Positions 8,503 through 16,472 are shown, counted from the stretch's first letter. The stretch is 64,000 bases of DNA from Mesonia ostreae (GCF_031845265.1 NZ_JAVRBG010000004.1:124001-188000), one strand, 5' to 3'. Program-made: numbers and translations. Notes: generated by a model from the letters alone, not told the origin.

Positions 8503-8528
8503 TGTATTAGTGAAGAGGAATACTTAGA

Positions 8529-8567
8529 TAAAAAAAATAGCCCAACCTCTAATTAAAGAAATTGGGC
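8529..8567 (-). terminator. rho-independent terminator of the DUF3871/ATPase operon
   Basis: On the minus strand an 11-bp stem (GCCCAATTTCT with AGAGGTTGGGC, two G-T pairs) closes a TTAATT loop and is followed by a run of eight or more T. It lies six bases past the DUF3871 stop codon. Confidence 0.8.
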
Positions 8568-8572
8568 ATCAC

Positions 8573-9574
8573 TCAACTCAAAAACCAATGATAATTCTCA
8601 TCACCATTGATAGCCTTAATGAGTCCATTAGAAAAATCAAAAGCATTGATATTCCTATTTAAAAAAGTGTCAATATAACTACTCTTATTAGCCTGTGTGA
8701 AGAGGTTATATACCTTCCAAAGATTAATATCTCCTTTTGCATTTCTACAAAAAGATTCATCTGTATAATAATCTTTAGCTACAGTAGAGATTTGTCCATC
8801 ATTCATTAATAAATCAGGAATTAGTATTCTCTCTTGTTTAGGTAAATAGTTATACAATCTAGCTCTTCCTATGAGCTGGGCGAATTGATGTTCAGTAAGA
8901 TTGTAATTTGCTAAATCTTTTAAAGTACGCATATGATCTATAGCCTTGTAGTCACTAATAACTTTAGTGATTTTAGATTTCATACTGTCTAAACTATCAG
9001 CTTTAAGCTCTTCTACATATCCATCACTAGACACACATAAATTGCAGCAAACCAAATTTTGAAATCCTATAAAGAATTTAAATTTCTCATAGGTTTTCTT
9101 ATTGTATAAATTCTCTTGGTTGTAGGCTCTAACCCCTCCTAGAGTTAAAGCAATTCTATTTCCATCTATTACAGATGTTACTGAAGGTATGCGTATAATA
9201 AAAGCCATTCTTTCATAATACACAGTCCTTTCCTCATCAAGCAGCTCTTTTGCTGGCTTATAAATGGCAGAAGGCACTCTACCTTTAATTTGATGAGAAA
9301 CCCTTATTTCAGGGTTCTCAATAGTCTCTCTTTTAAAGGTTTTACCTATACACTCCTGAACAACCTCAACAAACTCTTGATGTGCAATGGTTTTTTCATT
9401 GTCTTTACTAAATACAGGTATAATACAATCATTTTTTAAATGGTTCATATTAACCTCTATAGTATTAGCTTCTATAAAAGGTTTATTCTCAAAGGATGGT
9501 ATAGTTGGATGATTAAGTCTAGGTACACTAGATTCTATAATAGGTCTATTTTTGATTACTGGTAGTAGTTCCAT
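8573..9574 (-). CDS. DUF3871 family protein
   Basis: A 333-residue protein matching the general pattern of DUF3871, a family I know only from Bacteroidota mobile elements: conserved stretches include RVSHQIKGRVPSAIYKPAK, an IPSVTSVIDGNRIALTLGGVRAY segment, FIGFQNLVCCNLCVSSDG and a C-terminal KVYNLFTQANKSSYIDTFL. The family lies beside replication or recombination genes and resembles phage-encoded DUF932-type proteins in layout, but no biochemical role is established. Its start (9574) overlaps the end of the upstream ATPase gene (9546) by 29 bp, so the two are translated from one message and probably work together. A terminator follows directly. Confidence 0.8.
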   Translation of the reverse strand: MELLPVIKNRPIIESSVPRLNHPTIPSFENKPFIEANTIEVNMNHLKNDCIIPVFSKDNEKTIAHQEFVEVVQECIGKTFKRETIENPEIRVSHQIKGRVPSAIYKPAKELLDEERTVYYERMAFIIRIPSVTSVIDGNRIALTLGGVRAYNQENLYNKKTYEKFKFFIGFQNLVCCNLCVSSDGYVEELKADSLDSMKSKITKVISDYKAIDHMRTLKDLANYNLTEHQFAQLIGRARLYNYLPKQERILIPDLLMNDGQISTVAKDYYTDESFCRNAKGDINLWKVYNLFTQANKSSYIDTFLNRNINAFDFSNGLIKAINGDENYHWFLS

Positions 9575-10418
9575 TTTGATTAAAGTTTTTAGGGTTTAAC
9601 AATATTTCATTAGTTTGTAAATTATCTTTTTGATTTTTAAAGTCATATTCAAGGAGCTCTCTCCAAGGCTTATAATGAATGTATAATTGCCTTAGCAACT
9701 CTATATCTTTACAGTCTTTGATTTTAGCTCTAGCTTCTTCTAGATTAGTACCACTATTGCACCATTCAAGTATCTTCTTTCCTGTAGCAGGGTTAATAGT
9801 AAACTCTGGTTTATTTATATACAAACCTGTTCTATCCTTACTTGAAATAGCAAAGTGCTTACTATCAATATTAAATAGAATAGTAAACTCATAGTCTACT
9901 CCATCTTTTTGTACTGCTTTAAGTCCTACTTTTTCAGGAATATATTTACCATCTTTTTTATTTAAGACATATTCTTGTTTAGTACGCATAGTAGCTACAA
10001 TGTGAGCATCTGCTTGAAGTATTTTATTTATAAAAGCTTTATGCAATGGCATTACTTTAGCCCAATTAGCAAAGCTATTTCCTGCTAAGCTTGAGTGGTA
10101 GTCTATAAGGTAATCCCAACAATGTGAAATACTGTCTATAATTATAACATCCATTTCTGCTTGTAGGCAAACATCTATAGCTTTGATGTATTTTTCTGGA
10201 GTAAAAGGAGACTCTAATGTAAGTACATTGTAGTTTCCTAAATGAGCATATAAATCTGCTGAACCATTTTCTGTATCTATAATGGCTACTTTAGATAAAT
10301 CCTCATTGCTTAATCCTTGTGCTAATAATAAACTGCTGTAGGTTTTCCCTGATCCAGCAGCTCCTTGTAAAGCCAGTTTAATCTTAGCTTTTTTTCTTTC
10401 TGATTGTCTTAGTTTCAT
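9546..10418 (-). CDS. RecA-like AAA ATPase (phage recombinase-associated type)
   Basis: A 290-residue ATPase. Walker A is GAAGSGKT at residues 19-26 and Walker B is DVIIIDSISH with Asp95, in the compact RecA/AAA_24-like core seen in phage NTPases such as Sak4-type proteins, which assist single-strand annealing and replication. It has a basic N-terminus (KLRQSERKKAKIK) and a C-terminal extension after LYINKPEFTINPATGKKI. The gene overlaps the DUF3871 gene by 29 bp, forming a two-gene unit. A phage-type recombination ATPase without other phage genes is the best hint that the island has a phage-satellite or plasmid-like replication past. Confidence 0.78.
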   Translation of the reverse strand: MKLRQSERKKAKIKLALQGAAGSGKTYSSLLLAQGLSNEDLSKVAIIDTENGSADLYAHLGNYNVLTLESPFTPEKYIKAIDVCLQAEMDVIIIDSISHCWDYLIDYHSSLAGNSFANWAKVMPLHKAFINKILQADAHIVATMRTKQEYVLNKKDGKYIPEKVGLKAVQKDGVDYEFTILFNIDSKHFAISSKDRTGLYINKPEFTINPATGKKILEWCNSGTNLEEARAKIKDCKDIELLRQLYIHYKPWRELLEYDFKNQKDNLQTNEILLNPKNFNQNGTTTSNQK

Positions 10419-10777
10419 AATGTATTGGTTTTTAAAAATTGGTTAAAATGTTAAAGTTTAGGGTAGATTCAAGTTTTAGCTATTAGCTAATACTTGAGCT
10501 AAGTACTTGATATTGTGCGAAAAATTTAGTAGCTTTGTGCATCAAACAAATGATACAAAAACTACTACTGAAGTAGTCCTCGTCCAGAGTTCCTGCGTTA
10601 TTAAATTCTATATTTATAAGGTTGGGGAGATTTTAAAAGAACCCCTTGCATCATTGTAGAAGACTATAAGAAAATCATTCTACTCATCTATATAAGATAA
10701 GGTTGTGCTAGCTTTGAAGGCGTAATTTTGCTAATCTATAAAACACCTCCTTTTAAAGACTAGATACTGAGATTAAA
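10419..10777. other. non-coding stretch upstream of the ATPase operon
   Basis: No reading frame is supported here. It must hold the promoter of the minus-strand ATPase/DUF3871 pair. A GGGG/ACCCC hairpin lies around 10623-10647. Two short modules resemble sequences in the other large island spacer (4887-5147): AAATTCTATAT followed by a GGGGAG element (10603-10628 versus 4984-5012), and CTTTGAAG followed after ~30 bases by CACCTC (10712-10749 versus 4932-4976). They could be shared regulatory sites or a small RNA. Confidence 0.35.
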
Positions 10778-10834
10778 AAAATCGTCCACAATTGATATAC
10801 GTATAGTATAGGGAATTCAATAGTGGACGATTTT
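10778..10834 (-). terminator. long-loop inverted repeat, probable terminator of the helicase gene
   Basis: A 12-bp perfect stem (10778-10789 with 10823-10834, AAAATCGTCCAC) is extended inward by five more pairs after one mismatch. The loop begins with the palindrome TATACGTATA. On the minus strand a seven-T run follows the right arm, and the hairpin begins seven bases past the helicase stop. Confidence 0.7.
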
Positions 10835-10840
10835 CCATCC

Positions 10841-13399
10841 TTAATCTTCTAATATGCTGTTAATTTCATCATTTAACTCATCATAATCAATATTAGAATC
10901 TCTCAAATGTTCTTTTAGATTCAAAATGGCTTGTTCAATATATTTTTCTTTTGAATTGAACTCAATTTTACTGCTATGAGAAGGTAATATTTTAAGAGAA
11001 GAAACACTTACTACAAAGGCTCTATTGTTATTCTCTAATACAATTTTACTCATAGATTCGATGTGATTAATATTAACGAAGTCTTCAAGTAATATTTTAT
11101 AAAAGGCTTTAAGTTTACTCTCAATTGTAGTTTTCAATTCTATTCGTTTTATAAAATTGAAAATATTATTTGCTAATAATGTATCATTTGGAATTAACCT
11201 CTCTAACTCCCTGAATTTCAATACATCAATTTCATCTAAAAAGTCATCTTGTATATTGTTAGGTAAATAAAAATAATGCTCCCCTCTTGTATCATATTCA
11301 CCTATATAATGAATTAGCTTATCTCTAAAGAAGTTTAGTAATTTATAGAATTTAATCCTATTCTTTAGTGTTTCATCATCTTCAATTTGTGTTTCATCCA
11401 AATCTTTAAATAGAGATATTTGGTTTAAAAAGTATACACTTCTAGTAATCTTAAAATCACTATCAACATTAAATTTATGACGGTAATATTCTTTAATAGC
11501 AAAACTTAATAGATTAGATTCAAATGTTTTATTTTTAAATGGTCTTATCTTTTTTTCTTTATTTTCATCCAAATAAACTAGAGTAAATTTCTTGAACAAA
11601 AACTCTCGTAATTCATCATAAAAAAATTGAAAAGTAAAATAAATTGAGGTGGTATCAACGCTATAGTACTTATAGCAATAATCTTTTAATTTTTCTTGGA
11701 AATCCTCTTTTGAAAAATACAAAACAGGTTTTATTTTCAATTCAACTAGCTTGCAATTTACAAATTGATTAGTCAATGCTGCATAGGTAACATAAGTGCT
11801 AATATCCTCTCCAAAATATAAATATTTTGAAGCTAAGTAATCCTCTCCCTTTTCAATTTTAAATTGATCATAAGTTGGGTATTTAAGAATAGGTAAGTGC
11901 TCTCTTTCTATAGACTCTATATGATTTATTTCACTCTCTAAGTTACCAAACAAGTCTCTTTCATAATACAGTCTCATAAGAGTGTCCTGACTATCTAGCT
12001 TAAAATATTTACCTTTCTTTCTAGGCTCTTTATAATATTCAACCTCATCAAAAATACTTTTAAAAAATTCTTTTTGCTCCTGATTCATTTGACTATAGCT
12101 TAGAGAAGCATAATCAAACTGTTCTGGCTCTGGCAAAACAATATGTATGTCCTCATTAGTTCTTTGCCTCGCTATAGCCTGTATTACTGAATTTATTCCT
12201 CCTGAAAATATGCCATATTTATTTCTGAAACCTAACTTTGTAGCTCTTGGTGGCATTATAATTATAAATGCGTGATTATCTTTTTTTATACTTACCCCTG
12301 TTTTAAAATTAGTCCCTACATTACATTTAGTATTATCAAACAGGTTAGCTGGTTCTAAGTTTTGCATTCTTACATTATGAACCAATTGGGATGTACAGTC
12401 TTTAATTTCGCCATAATTACTCTTTAAGAGTGCCCCTATTTCTTCTTTAGGATCAATTAAAGATTTAGCTAATGATTTAGAATAACTAAGTATATCAATA
12501 TTTTTATTTTGAGATACTAGCTCCTTTATTAAATGATTTATTTGTAGAGTAGTACTGTTGAACATATAGTCCGTAGAATAATGCAGATATAATTTACTTT
12601 GTTTTGCAGGAAACCTAACTCTTTCAGACTCTATTATACTTATATTCTTATTTGTTAATTCAGCGAGATACTTAATAACTGTCTTTGAAGCCTCATTATA
12701 TGTAGCACTTAAAATAAAATTTTTATGTATCACTCCTCTCCACTTCCATAAATTAAAAATATACTCCATTTTAAAATTATGATATGAGTCGTGTATTTCA
12801 TCATATATAAAAATTACTTTAATCTTATTCTCAACACAGTAATCTCTCAATGAATTGATATATCTTCTTTTTGCAGAAGAGTTAATAAATGCTTCTTCCC
12901 CTGGGTTACCCAGTAAAGTGTTTGCAGTTACTACTTGAACAAATCTATTTAAGAAGTCCGGAAATTCTTCTCTCCCTAGTCTAGCATAATTAAAAATTTG
13001 AGAGTCTGGTATTCCTGCTTGTTCAATGTCATCACAATATTGTTTTACCAAACTTACAAAAGGAGAGGCTACAAAAATTAAGAACTTCTGTTCCTCCTCT
13101 TGCATTAGAGTATAATATCTTTTAATAGTTTGAATTATAGCATAAGACTTGCCTTGTCCTACAGCAGCATTCACAACTACTGTATTTTTGTGTTCTAAAT
13201 TTATTTTACTTTGAAACTCATTATTTATAAAACCACTAGAATCAGGTGAAATAATAACTTTAGCTCCACCATTCTCTACAGTAAAGGGCTGACTTTCCGC
13301 ATTCTCTGTATTTGATCTAGAAGTGACAGTAAAATCATCAGGATTTATTTCTTTAAATTCAATTGGGTAATTTTCAAAAGGAGAGTTATTTATAAGCAT
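10841..13399 (-). CDS. DEAH-box superfamily 2 helicase
   Basis: An 852-residue protein with a superfamily 2 helicase core in its N-terminal half: Walker A variant GQGKS (81-85), DEIH at 200-203, SAT (FILSATYNEASK), and a motif VI-like QAIARQRTN. The C-terminal half from about residue 480 is of unknown type, rich in charged helices. The divergent Walker A (AVGQGKS) and long unknown tail resemble helicases carried by Bacteroidota islands beside integrases. Its job could be element replication, excision or phage interference; the sequence does not decide. It lies 50 bp downstream of the integrase gene, separated by a long hairpin, and is terminated by the hairpin at 10778-10834. Confidence 0.82.
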   Translation of the reverse strand: MLINNSPFENYPIEFKEINPDDFTVTSRSNTENAESQPFTVENGGAKVIISPDSSGFINNEFQSKINLEHKNTVVVNAAVGQGKSYAIIQTIKRYYTLMQEEEQKFLIFVASPFVSLVKQYCDDIEQAGIPDSQIFNYARLGREEFPDFLNRFVQVVTANTLLGNPGEEAFINSSAKRRYINSLRDYCVENKIKVIFIYDEIHDSYHNFKMEYIFNLWKWRGVIHKNFILSATYNEASKTVIKYLAELTNKNISIIESERVRFPAKQSKLYLHYSTDYMFNSTTLQINHLIKELVSQNKNIDILSYSKSLAKSLIDPKEEIGALLKSNYGEIKDCTSQLVHNVRMQNLEPANLFDNTKCNVGTNFKTGVSIKKDNHAFIIIMPPRATKLGFRNKYGIFSGGINSVIQAIARQRTNEDIHIVLPEPEQFDYASLSYSQMNQEQKEFFKSIFDEVEYYKEPRKKGKYFKLDSQDTLMRLYYERDLFGNLESEINHIESIEREHLPILKYPTYDQFKIEKGEDYLASKYLYFGEDISTYVTYAALTNQFVNCKLVELKIKPVLYFSKEDFQEKLKDYCYKYYSVDTTSIYFTFQFFYDELREFLFKKFTLVYLDENKEKKIRPFKNKTFESNLLSFAIKEYYRHKFNVDSDFKITRSVYFLNQISLFKDLDETQIEDDETLKNRIKFYKLLNFFRDKLIHYIGEYDTRGEHYFYLPNNIQDDFLDEIDVLKFRELERLIPNDTLLANNIFNFIKRIELKTTIESKLKAFYKILLEDFVNINHIESMSKIVLENNNRAFVVSVSSLKILPSHSSKIEFNSKEKYIEQAILNLKEHLRDSNIDYDELNDEINSILED

Positions 13400-13406
13400 A
13401 GGTATA

Positions 13407-13447
13407 TTTTAGACTGTGCCATAAAAATAATATAACACAGTCTAAAA
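13407..13447. terminator. perfect 12-bp inverted repeat between integrase and helicase genes
   Basis: TTTTAGACTGTG (13407-13418) pairs perfectly with CACAGTCTAAAA (13436-13447) around a 17-base loop. It begins four bases past the integrase stop and ends eight bases before the helicase start, so it could end integrase transcription or regulate the helicase leader. Confidence 0.6.
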
Positions 13448-13450
13448 GCA

Positions 13451-14650
13451 TTACTTTTCTTTAAGCTTTTCACTTAATTTTAGAATATGCTCACTAACCT
13501 TATTCTGAACAATCTTTCCATAGTGAGACTCAGTGACTCTAATACTACTATGCCCTAAAAGTTCAGAAACAATCTCCATTGGTACATCATTGTATAAAAG
13601 AACAGTTGATGCAAAGGTTTTTCTGGCCATATGATGTGTTAAGTTCTTATTTACCCCAACAATAGCAGCTACTTCTTTCAAATAGGAATTAAACCTTTGG
13701 TTGCTAATTATTGGCAACACATACTCTTCATCTACATCTGAGTATTTCTGAATAATTTTTAAAGCTTTAGCTAAAACAGGAACAGATATAGTTTTATCTG
13801 TCTTTTTTCTCGTCATTTGAATCCACAACAAATTATCAAAACCTTTTATTAGGTGTTCTTTTTTCAAACTAGCCATTTCTTTATAAGCTAAGCCTGTATA
13901 GCAACAAAAAACAAAGCAATCCCTAACTGCATCTAGTCTAACTTGAGTTATTTTTTTATGTTCTAGTAACCCTAATTCTTCTTGATTAAGATAAATAACC
14001 TTCTTTCTTACCTTTTTAGGTTTATGTGCATAAAATGGATTCTTATCTATTATTTGTTCCCCTACAGCTGCCCTAATCACACTCTTAAACCTTTGAGTAG
14101 CCTTATTAACAGTAATCTGCTGATGCTTCTTTTCTGTCTTTAAGAAGAACTCAAATTCACTTAAGAAGTTCATTGTAAGGTTATTTAAAAGCACATCACT
14201 TTTGTCATATTTCCATTTCACAAACTCCTTTAAATGATTAGAAATATATAAGAATTTGTTCCAAGTAGCCTGATTAAGCTCTATATCTATTAGTTTTTTC
14301 TTTTTAGCTAACTCTAGATTATAGTATTCTATAACACCATATTCATTAGATTTAGTTTCTCCTTTAAACTCCTTATAAATGTCATTCACTGTAAATGGAG
14401 TTTGAGAAATCTTAAGCTTTAGAAAAACTGATTTTATCTCTGAACTAATAATCTCTAACTGATCATTAATTTGGTTATCCTTAGAAACTTGCTTCTTAGC
14501 ATCCCAGTCAATTTCTTCTAAAGATATACCTGTAGAAAACTGTTTGCGCTTTTTATTATAGGTTAACCTACAAATTACTGAACATTTATTTCTCTTGTTC
14601 TTTTTTGATTTTTGTAAATAAAATAAAATTGAAATCTTGTAGTCGTACAT
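13451..14650 (-). CDS. int: tyrosine recombinase (site-specific integrase)
   Basis: A 399-residue Bacteroidota-type integrase: N-terminal arm-binding domain (~1-95), SAM-like core-binding domain (~110-205) and catalytic domain. The catalytic residues visible are HMAR (His340, Arg343), His367 in LLGHSS and the nucleophile Tyr377 in ESHYGKI. In box I the usual TGLR is TGLA (FCCYTGLAYKEM), so the first arginine is missing, as in many integrases of Bacteroidota elements including IntDOT of CTnDOT. It reads away from the adjacent tRNA-Asp and att site, with 74 bp between its start and the att repeat. It should drive integration and excision of the island at the tRNA 3' end. Confidence 0.93.
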   Translation of the reverse strand: MYDYKISILFYLQKSKKNKRNKCSVICRLTYNKKRKQFSTGISLEEIDWDAKKQVSKDNQINDQLEIISSEIKSVFLKLKISQTPFTVNDIYKEFKGETKSNEYGVIEYYNLELAKKKKLIDIELNQATWNKFLYISNHLKEFVKWKYDKSDVLLNNLTMNFLSEFEFFLKTEKKHQQITVNKATQRFKSVIRAAVGEQIIDKNPFYAHKPKKVRKKVIYLNQEELGLLEHKKITQVRLDAVRDCFVFCCYTGLAYKEMASLKKEHLIKGFDNLLWIQMTRKKTDKTISVPVLAKALKIIQKYSDVDEEYVLPIISNQRFNSYLKEVAAIVGVNKNLTHHMARKTFASTVLLYNDVPMEIVSELLGHSSIRVTESHYGKIVQNKVSEHILKLSEKLKEK

Positions 14651-14701
14651 AATTATAATTTTGTAAGACCTACAGAAATAGATGGATAAGGATTAGTAAA
14701 A

Positions 14702-14745
14702 GGGTATACCTAATTTTATTTAGGGTATACCTAAAAGCATACCTT
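14702..14745. promoter_or_regulatory. candidate integrase arm-binding sites beside attR
   Basis: GGGTATACCTAA occurs at 14702-14713 and 14723-14734, 21 bases apart, each containing the palindrome GGTATACC. GCATACCTT follows at 14737-14745 and recurs at the other island end (1187-1195). Such repeats next to the core site are what arm-type sites of a tyrosine recombinase look like; this is inference. Confidence 0.4.
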
Positions 14746-14769
14746 AAAAGAGAAAAACCTCCCCCAAAC

Positions 14770-14801
14770 AAAAAAAGCCTCTCCCTATAACAGGAAAAGC
14801 T
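14770..14801 (-). terminator. second terminator behind tRNA-Asp
   Basis: Minus-strand stem AGCTTTTCCT with AGGGAGAGGCT (G-T pairs included), short loop, then seven T. A duplicate lies at 948-979. Confidence 0.75.
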
Positions 14802-14870
14802 CTTCATTGGTTTAACACTACTTAAACCTAGATGCCAAGTCTTCACTTGACATACACAACACAACTTCGT

Positions 14871-14900
14871 AAAAAAAGCCTCAATAAAATATTGAAGCTT
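14871..14900 (-). terminator. first terminator behind tRNA-Asp
   Basis: Minus-strand stem AAGCTTCAAT with ATTGAGGCTT around a five-base loop, followed by a T-run; begins 25 bases past the tRNA 3' end. A duplicate lies at 1049-1078. Confidence 0.85.
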
Positions 14901-14924
14901 TTTACTCCCAATGATTTGGGATTG

Positions 14925-14998
14925 CGGTCTGGACGAGACTCGAACTCGCGACCCCCTGCGTGACAGGCAGGTATTCTAACCAACTGAACTACCAGACC
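14925..14998 (-). tRNA. tRNA-Asp (GTC)
   Basis: Read on the minus strand, the 74-base molecule starts GGTCTGGTAGTTCAG, has the anticodon loop CTGTCAC (anticodon GTC), the T-loop GTTCGAGTC and a 3' acceptor arm CCAGACC pairing with the 5' GGTCTGG, with G as discriminator. CCA is not encoded. It is the integration target of the island: its last 22 bases are part of the duplicated att sequence. Confidence 0.97.
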
Positions 14999-15084
14999 GT
15001 TGCTTAATTGCGAGTGCAAATATAGATGCTTTTATCAATCCACCAAAATTATTTTAAGATTTTTTTCAATTACTTTTTAATCTA

Positions 15085-16014
15085 TCATTTAAATTTTTGT
15101 CTTTCAATAAGATAGGTAGTCAAAATATTATTTAAATTTTTATGGATATCTACCGGAACATATTTTATTCGGTATTGAAGACACATTTGAGCCAAATGCA
15201 GCATATAATCTTTTACCTCTTTTTGGTAGGCTTCTTTTACGTTTTCGGCGTAAAGCGGAATCACCTCTCCTGTTTCAACATCCGTAAAGCGCTTCGGAGC
15301 TTCATCAAAATTAAAATTAACCTCTTTCTCTTGATCAAAGGTATGAAACAACACCAACTCGTGCTTATTATACTTTAGATGCCTTAAAGCCTCAAATAAG
15401 CGCTGCTCGTCTTCGTTTGATTGAAACATATCCGTAAACAAAAAAATCAAAGAACGTCGCTTTACTTTTTCAGCAATTTGGTGTAAATAGGTATATGTTT
15501 CGGTTTTTCGCTGCTGCGGAATTGTTTTCAGAGTTTCTTCCAATTGATGCAATAACAATTGAAAATGACGTTCACTTCCCTTTTCTGGCAAGTAATACTC
15601 GTATTCTTCACTATAAATACTTAAACCCATAGCATCTCGCTGCTTTTTTAGCAACTTCATCAAACTTGCGGTAGCCAAGGCTGCAAAACCAATTTTATTA
15701 TATTCTTTTAGACTCTGCTGCTTTAACTTGGGATAATGCATAGATGAAGAATTATCTATAATCACATGACAACGTAAATTGGTCTCTTCTTCATAACGTT
15801 TTGTATATAGTTTATCTGTTTTTGCGTATAGCTTCCAATCTATATGCTTGGTACTTTCGCCATTGTTATAAATCTTATGTTCTGCAAATTCTGCCGAGAA
15901 GCCGTGAAACGGACTCTTATGCATCCCTGATATAAAGCCCTCCACAATTTGATTCGCCAAATGGTCTAGGTTTCCAAAACCTTCACTTTTATTGATTTCC
16001 TCTTGCAGCTTCAT
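15085..16014 (-). CDS. DUF58 domain protein (MoxR-associated vWA-like)
   Basis: A 309-residue DUF58 protein. The N-terminal signature is present: SPFHGFSAEFAEHKIY, then GESTKHIDWKLYAKTDKLY with the R-YEEET segment, followed by a vWA-like fold with DNSSSM (an incomplete DxSxS metal site). DUF58 proteins are usually encoded beside a MoxR AAA ATPase and help assemble or activate cell-envelope proteins; no MoxR gene lies next to it here, the neighbours being tRNA-Asp and trxA, so any MoxR partner must be elsewhere. The start at 16014 is the only ATG giving the conserved N-terminus. Confidence 0.9.
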   Translation of the reverse strand: MKLQEEINKSEGFGNLDHLANQIVEGFISGMHKSPFHGFSAEFAEHKIYNNGESTKHIDWKLYAKTDKLYTKRYEEETNLRCHVIIDNSSSMHYPKLKQQSLKEYNKIGFAALATASLMKLLKKQRDAMGLSIYSEEYEYYLPEKGSERHFQLLLHQLEETLKTIPQQRKTETYTYLHQIAEKVKRRSLIFLFTDMFQSNEDEQRLFEALRHLKYNKHELVLFHTFDQEKEVNFNFDEAPKRFTDVETGEVIPLYAENVKEAYQKEVKDYMLHLAQMCLQYRIKYVPVDIHKNLNNILTTYLIERQKFK

Positions 16015-16051
16015 ATTTAAATTGCTTTTGAATAGTGTTCGATCTAAAAAT

Positions 16052-16085
16052 AAAAAAGGTTTAGCAGTTAAGCTAAACCTTTTTT
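16052..16085. terminator. bidirectional terminator between trxA and the DUF58 gene
   Basis: A 14-bp stem (six A, GGTTTAGC / GCTAAACC, six T) closes a six-base loop. It follows trxA on the minus strand and precedes the DUF58 gene. Confidence 0.88.
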
Positions 16086-16132
16086 ATATAATACCACTTT
16101 TCTTTTGAAAGTGAATGTATTAAAAATACCAA

Positions 16133-16450
16133 TTATAATAATTCGTCAATTGCTTTTGCATAGGTATCCTTTGGAGAAACCCCAACTTGGCGCCCCACTA
16201 ATTCCCCTTTATTAAAAACCAAAACGGTAGGGATGTTTCTTACACCATATTTTGAAGCAAATTCTTGGTTTGCATCTACATCAACTTTTCCTACTACTGC
16301 TTTTCCATCGTAGTCTTTGCTAATTTCGTCAATGATTGGTCCAACCATTCTACAAGGTCCACACCAAGCAGCCCAAAAATCTACCAATACAGGCTTATCA
16401 CTGTTTAATACTTTTTCTTCAAAATTAGCGTCTGTTATCTCTAATGCCAT
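16133..16450 (-). CDS. trxA: thioredoxin
   Basis: A 105-residue thioredoxin with the redox motif WCGPC at residues 29-33 and the cis-proline loop (RNIPTVLVF). Length and full-domain match are those of cytoplasmic Trx1, which reduces protein disulfides using electrons from thioredoxin reductase. It stands alone: a strong terminator follows 48 bp downstream and a TATTTTTG -7 box lies 23 bases upstream of the ATG. The next gene upstream is dnaE, more than 900 bp away. Confidence 0.97.
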   Translation of the reverse strand: MALEITDANFEEKVLNSDKPVLVDFWAAWCGPCRMVGPIIDEISKDYDGKAVVGKVDVDANQEFASKYGVRNIPTVLVFNKGELVGRQVGVSPKDTYAKAIDELL

Positions 16451-16472
16451 AATTTAAAATTTTATTATACTA

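Larger units (their letters stand above)
1125..14946. mobile_element. integrated genomic island in tRNA-Asp with tyrosine recombinase and type IIG restriction-modification cargo
   Basis: The element is bounded by a 223-bp direct repeat that includes the tRNA-Asp 3' end and has its integrase gene at the tRNA-proximal end, the standard layout of tRNA-targeted integrative elements. Contents in order: lipoprotein, two unknown proteins (one membrane, SHOCT-like), XRE regulator, short RadC, unknown 130-residue protein, type IIG enzyme, 85-residue protein, DUF3871 protein, RecA-like ATPase, DEAH helicase, integrase. Base composition is clearly A+T-richer than the chromosome on the right. I see no relaxase, coupling protein, transposase, capsid or terminase gene, so it is either mobilised by a helper, a phage-satellite-like island, or a decayed element. 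End points are given as the inner side of attL to the outer side of attR. Confidence 0.88.
14724..14946. repeat. right att-type direct repeat (attR), overlaps the intact tRNA-Asp
   Basis: Matches 902-1124 over 223 bp, identical over the last 193. It supplies the 3' 22 bases of the functional tRNA-Asp (14925-14946) plus two terminators. Because the element brings its own tRNA end and terminators, integration leaves the tRNA transcription unit intact. Confidence 0.9.

Noticed and set aside
14670..14864. 64-codon minus-strand frame over the right att repeat
   Set aside because: It lies across terminators and integrase arm-site repeats, has no protein-like makeup, and most of it is duplicated as non-coding sequence at the left repeat.
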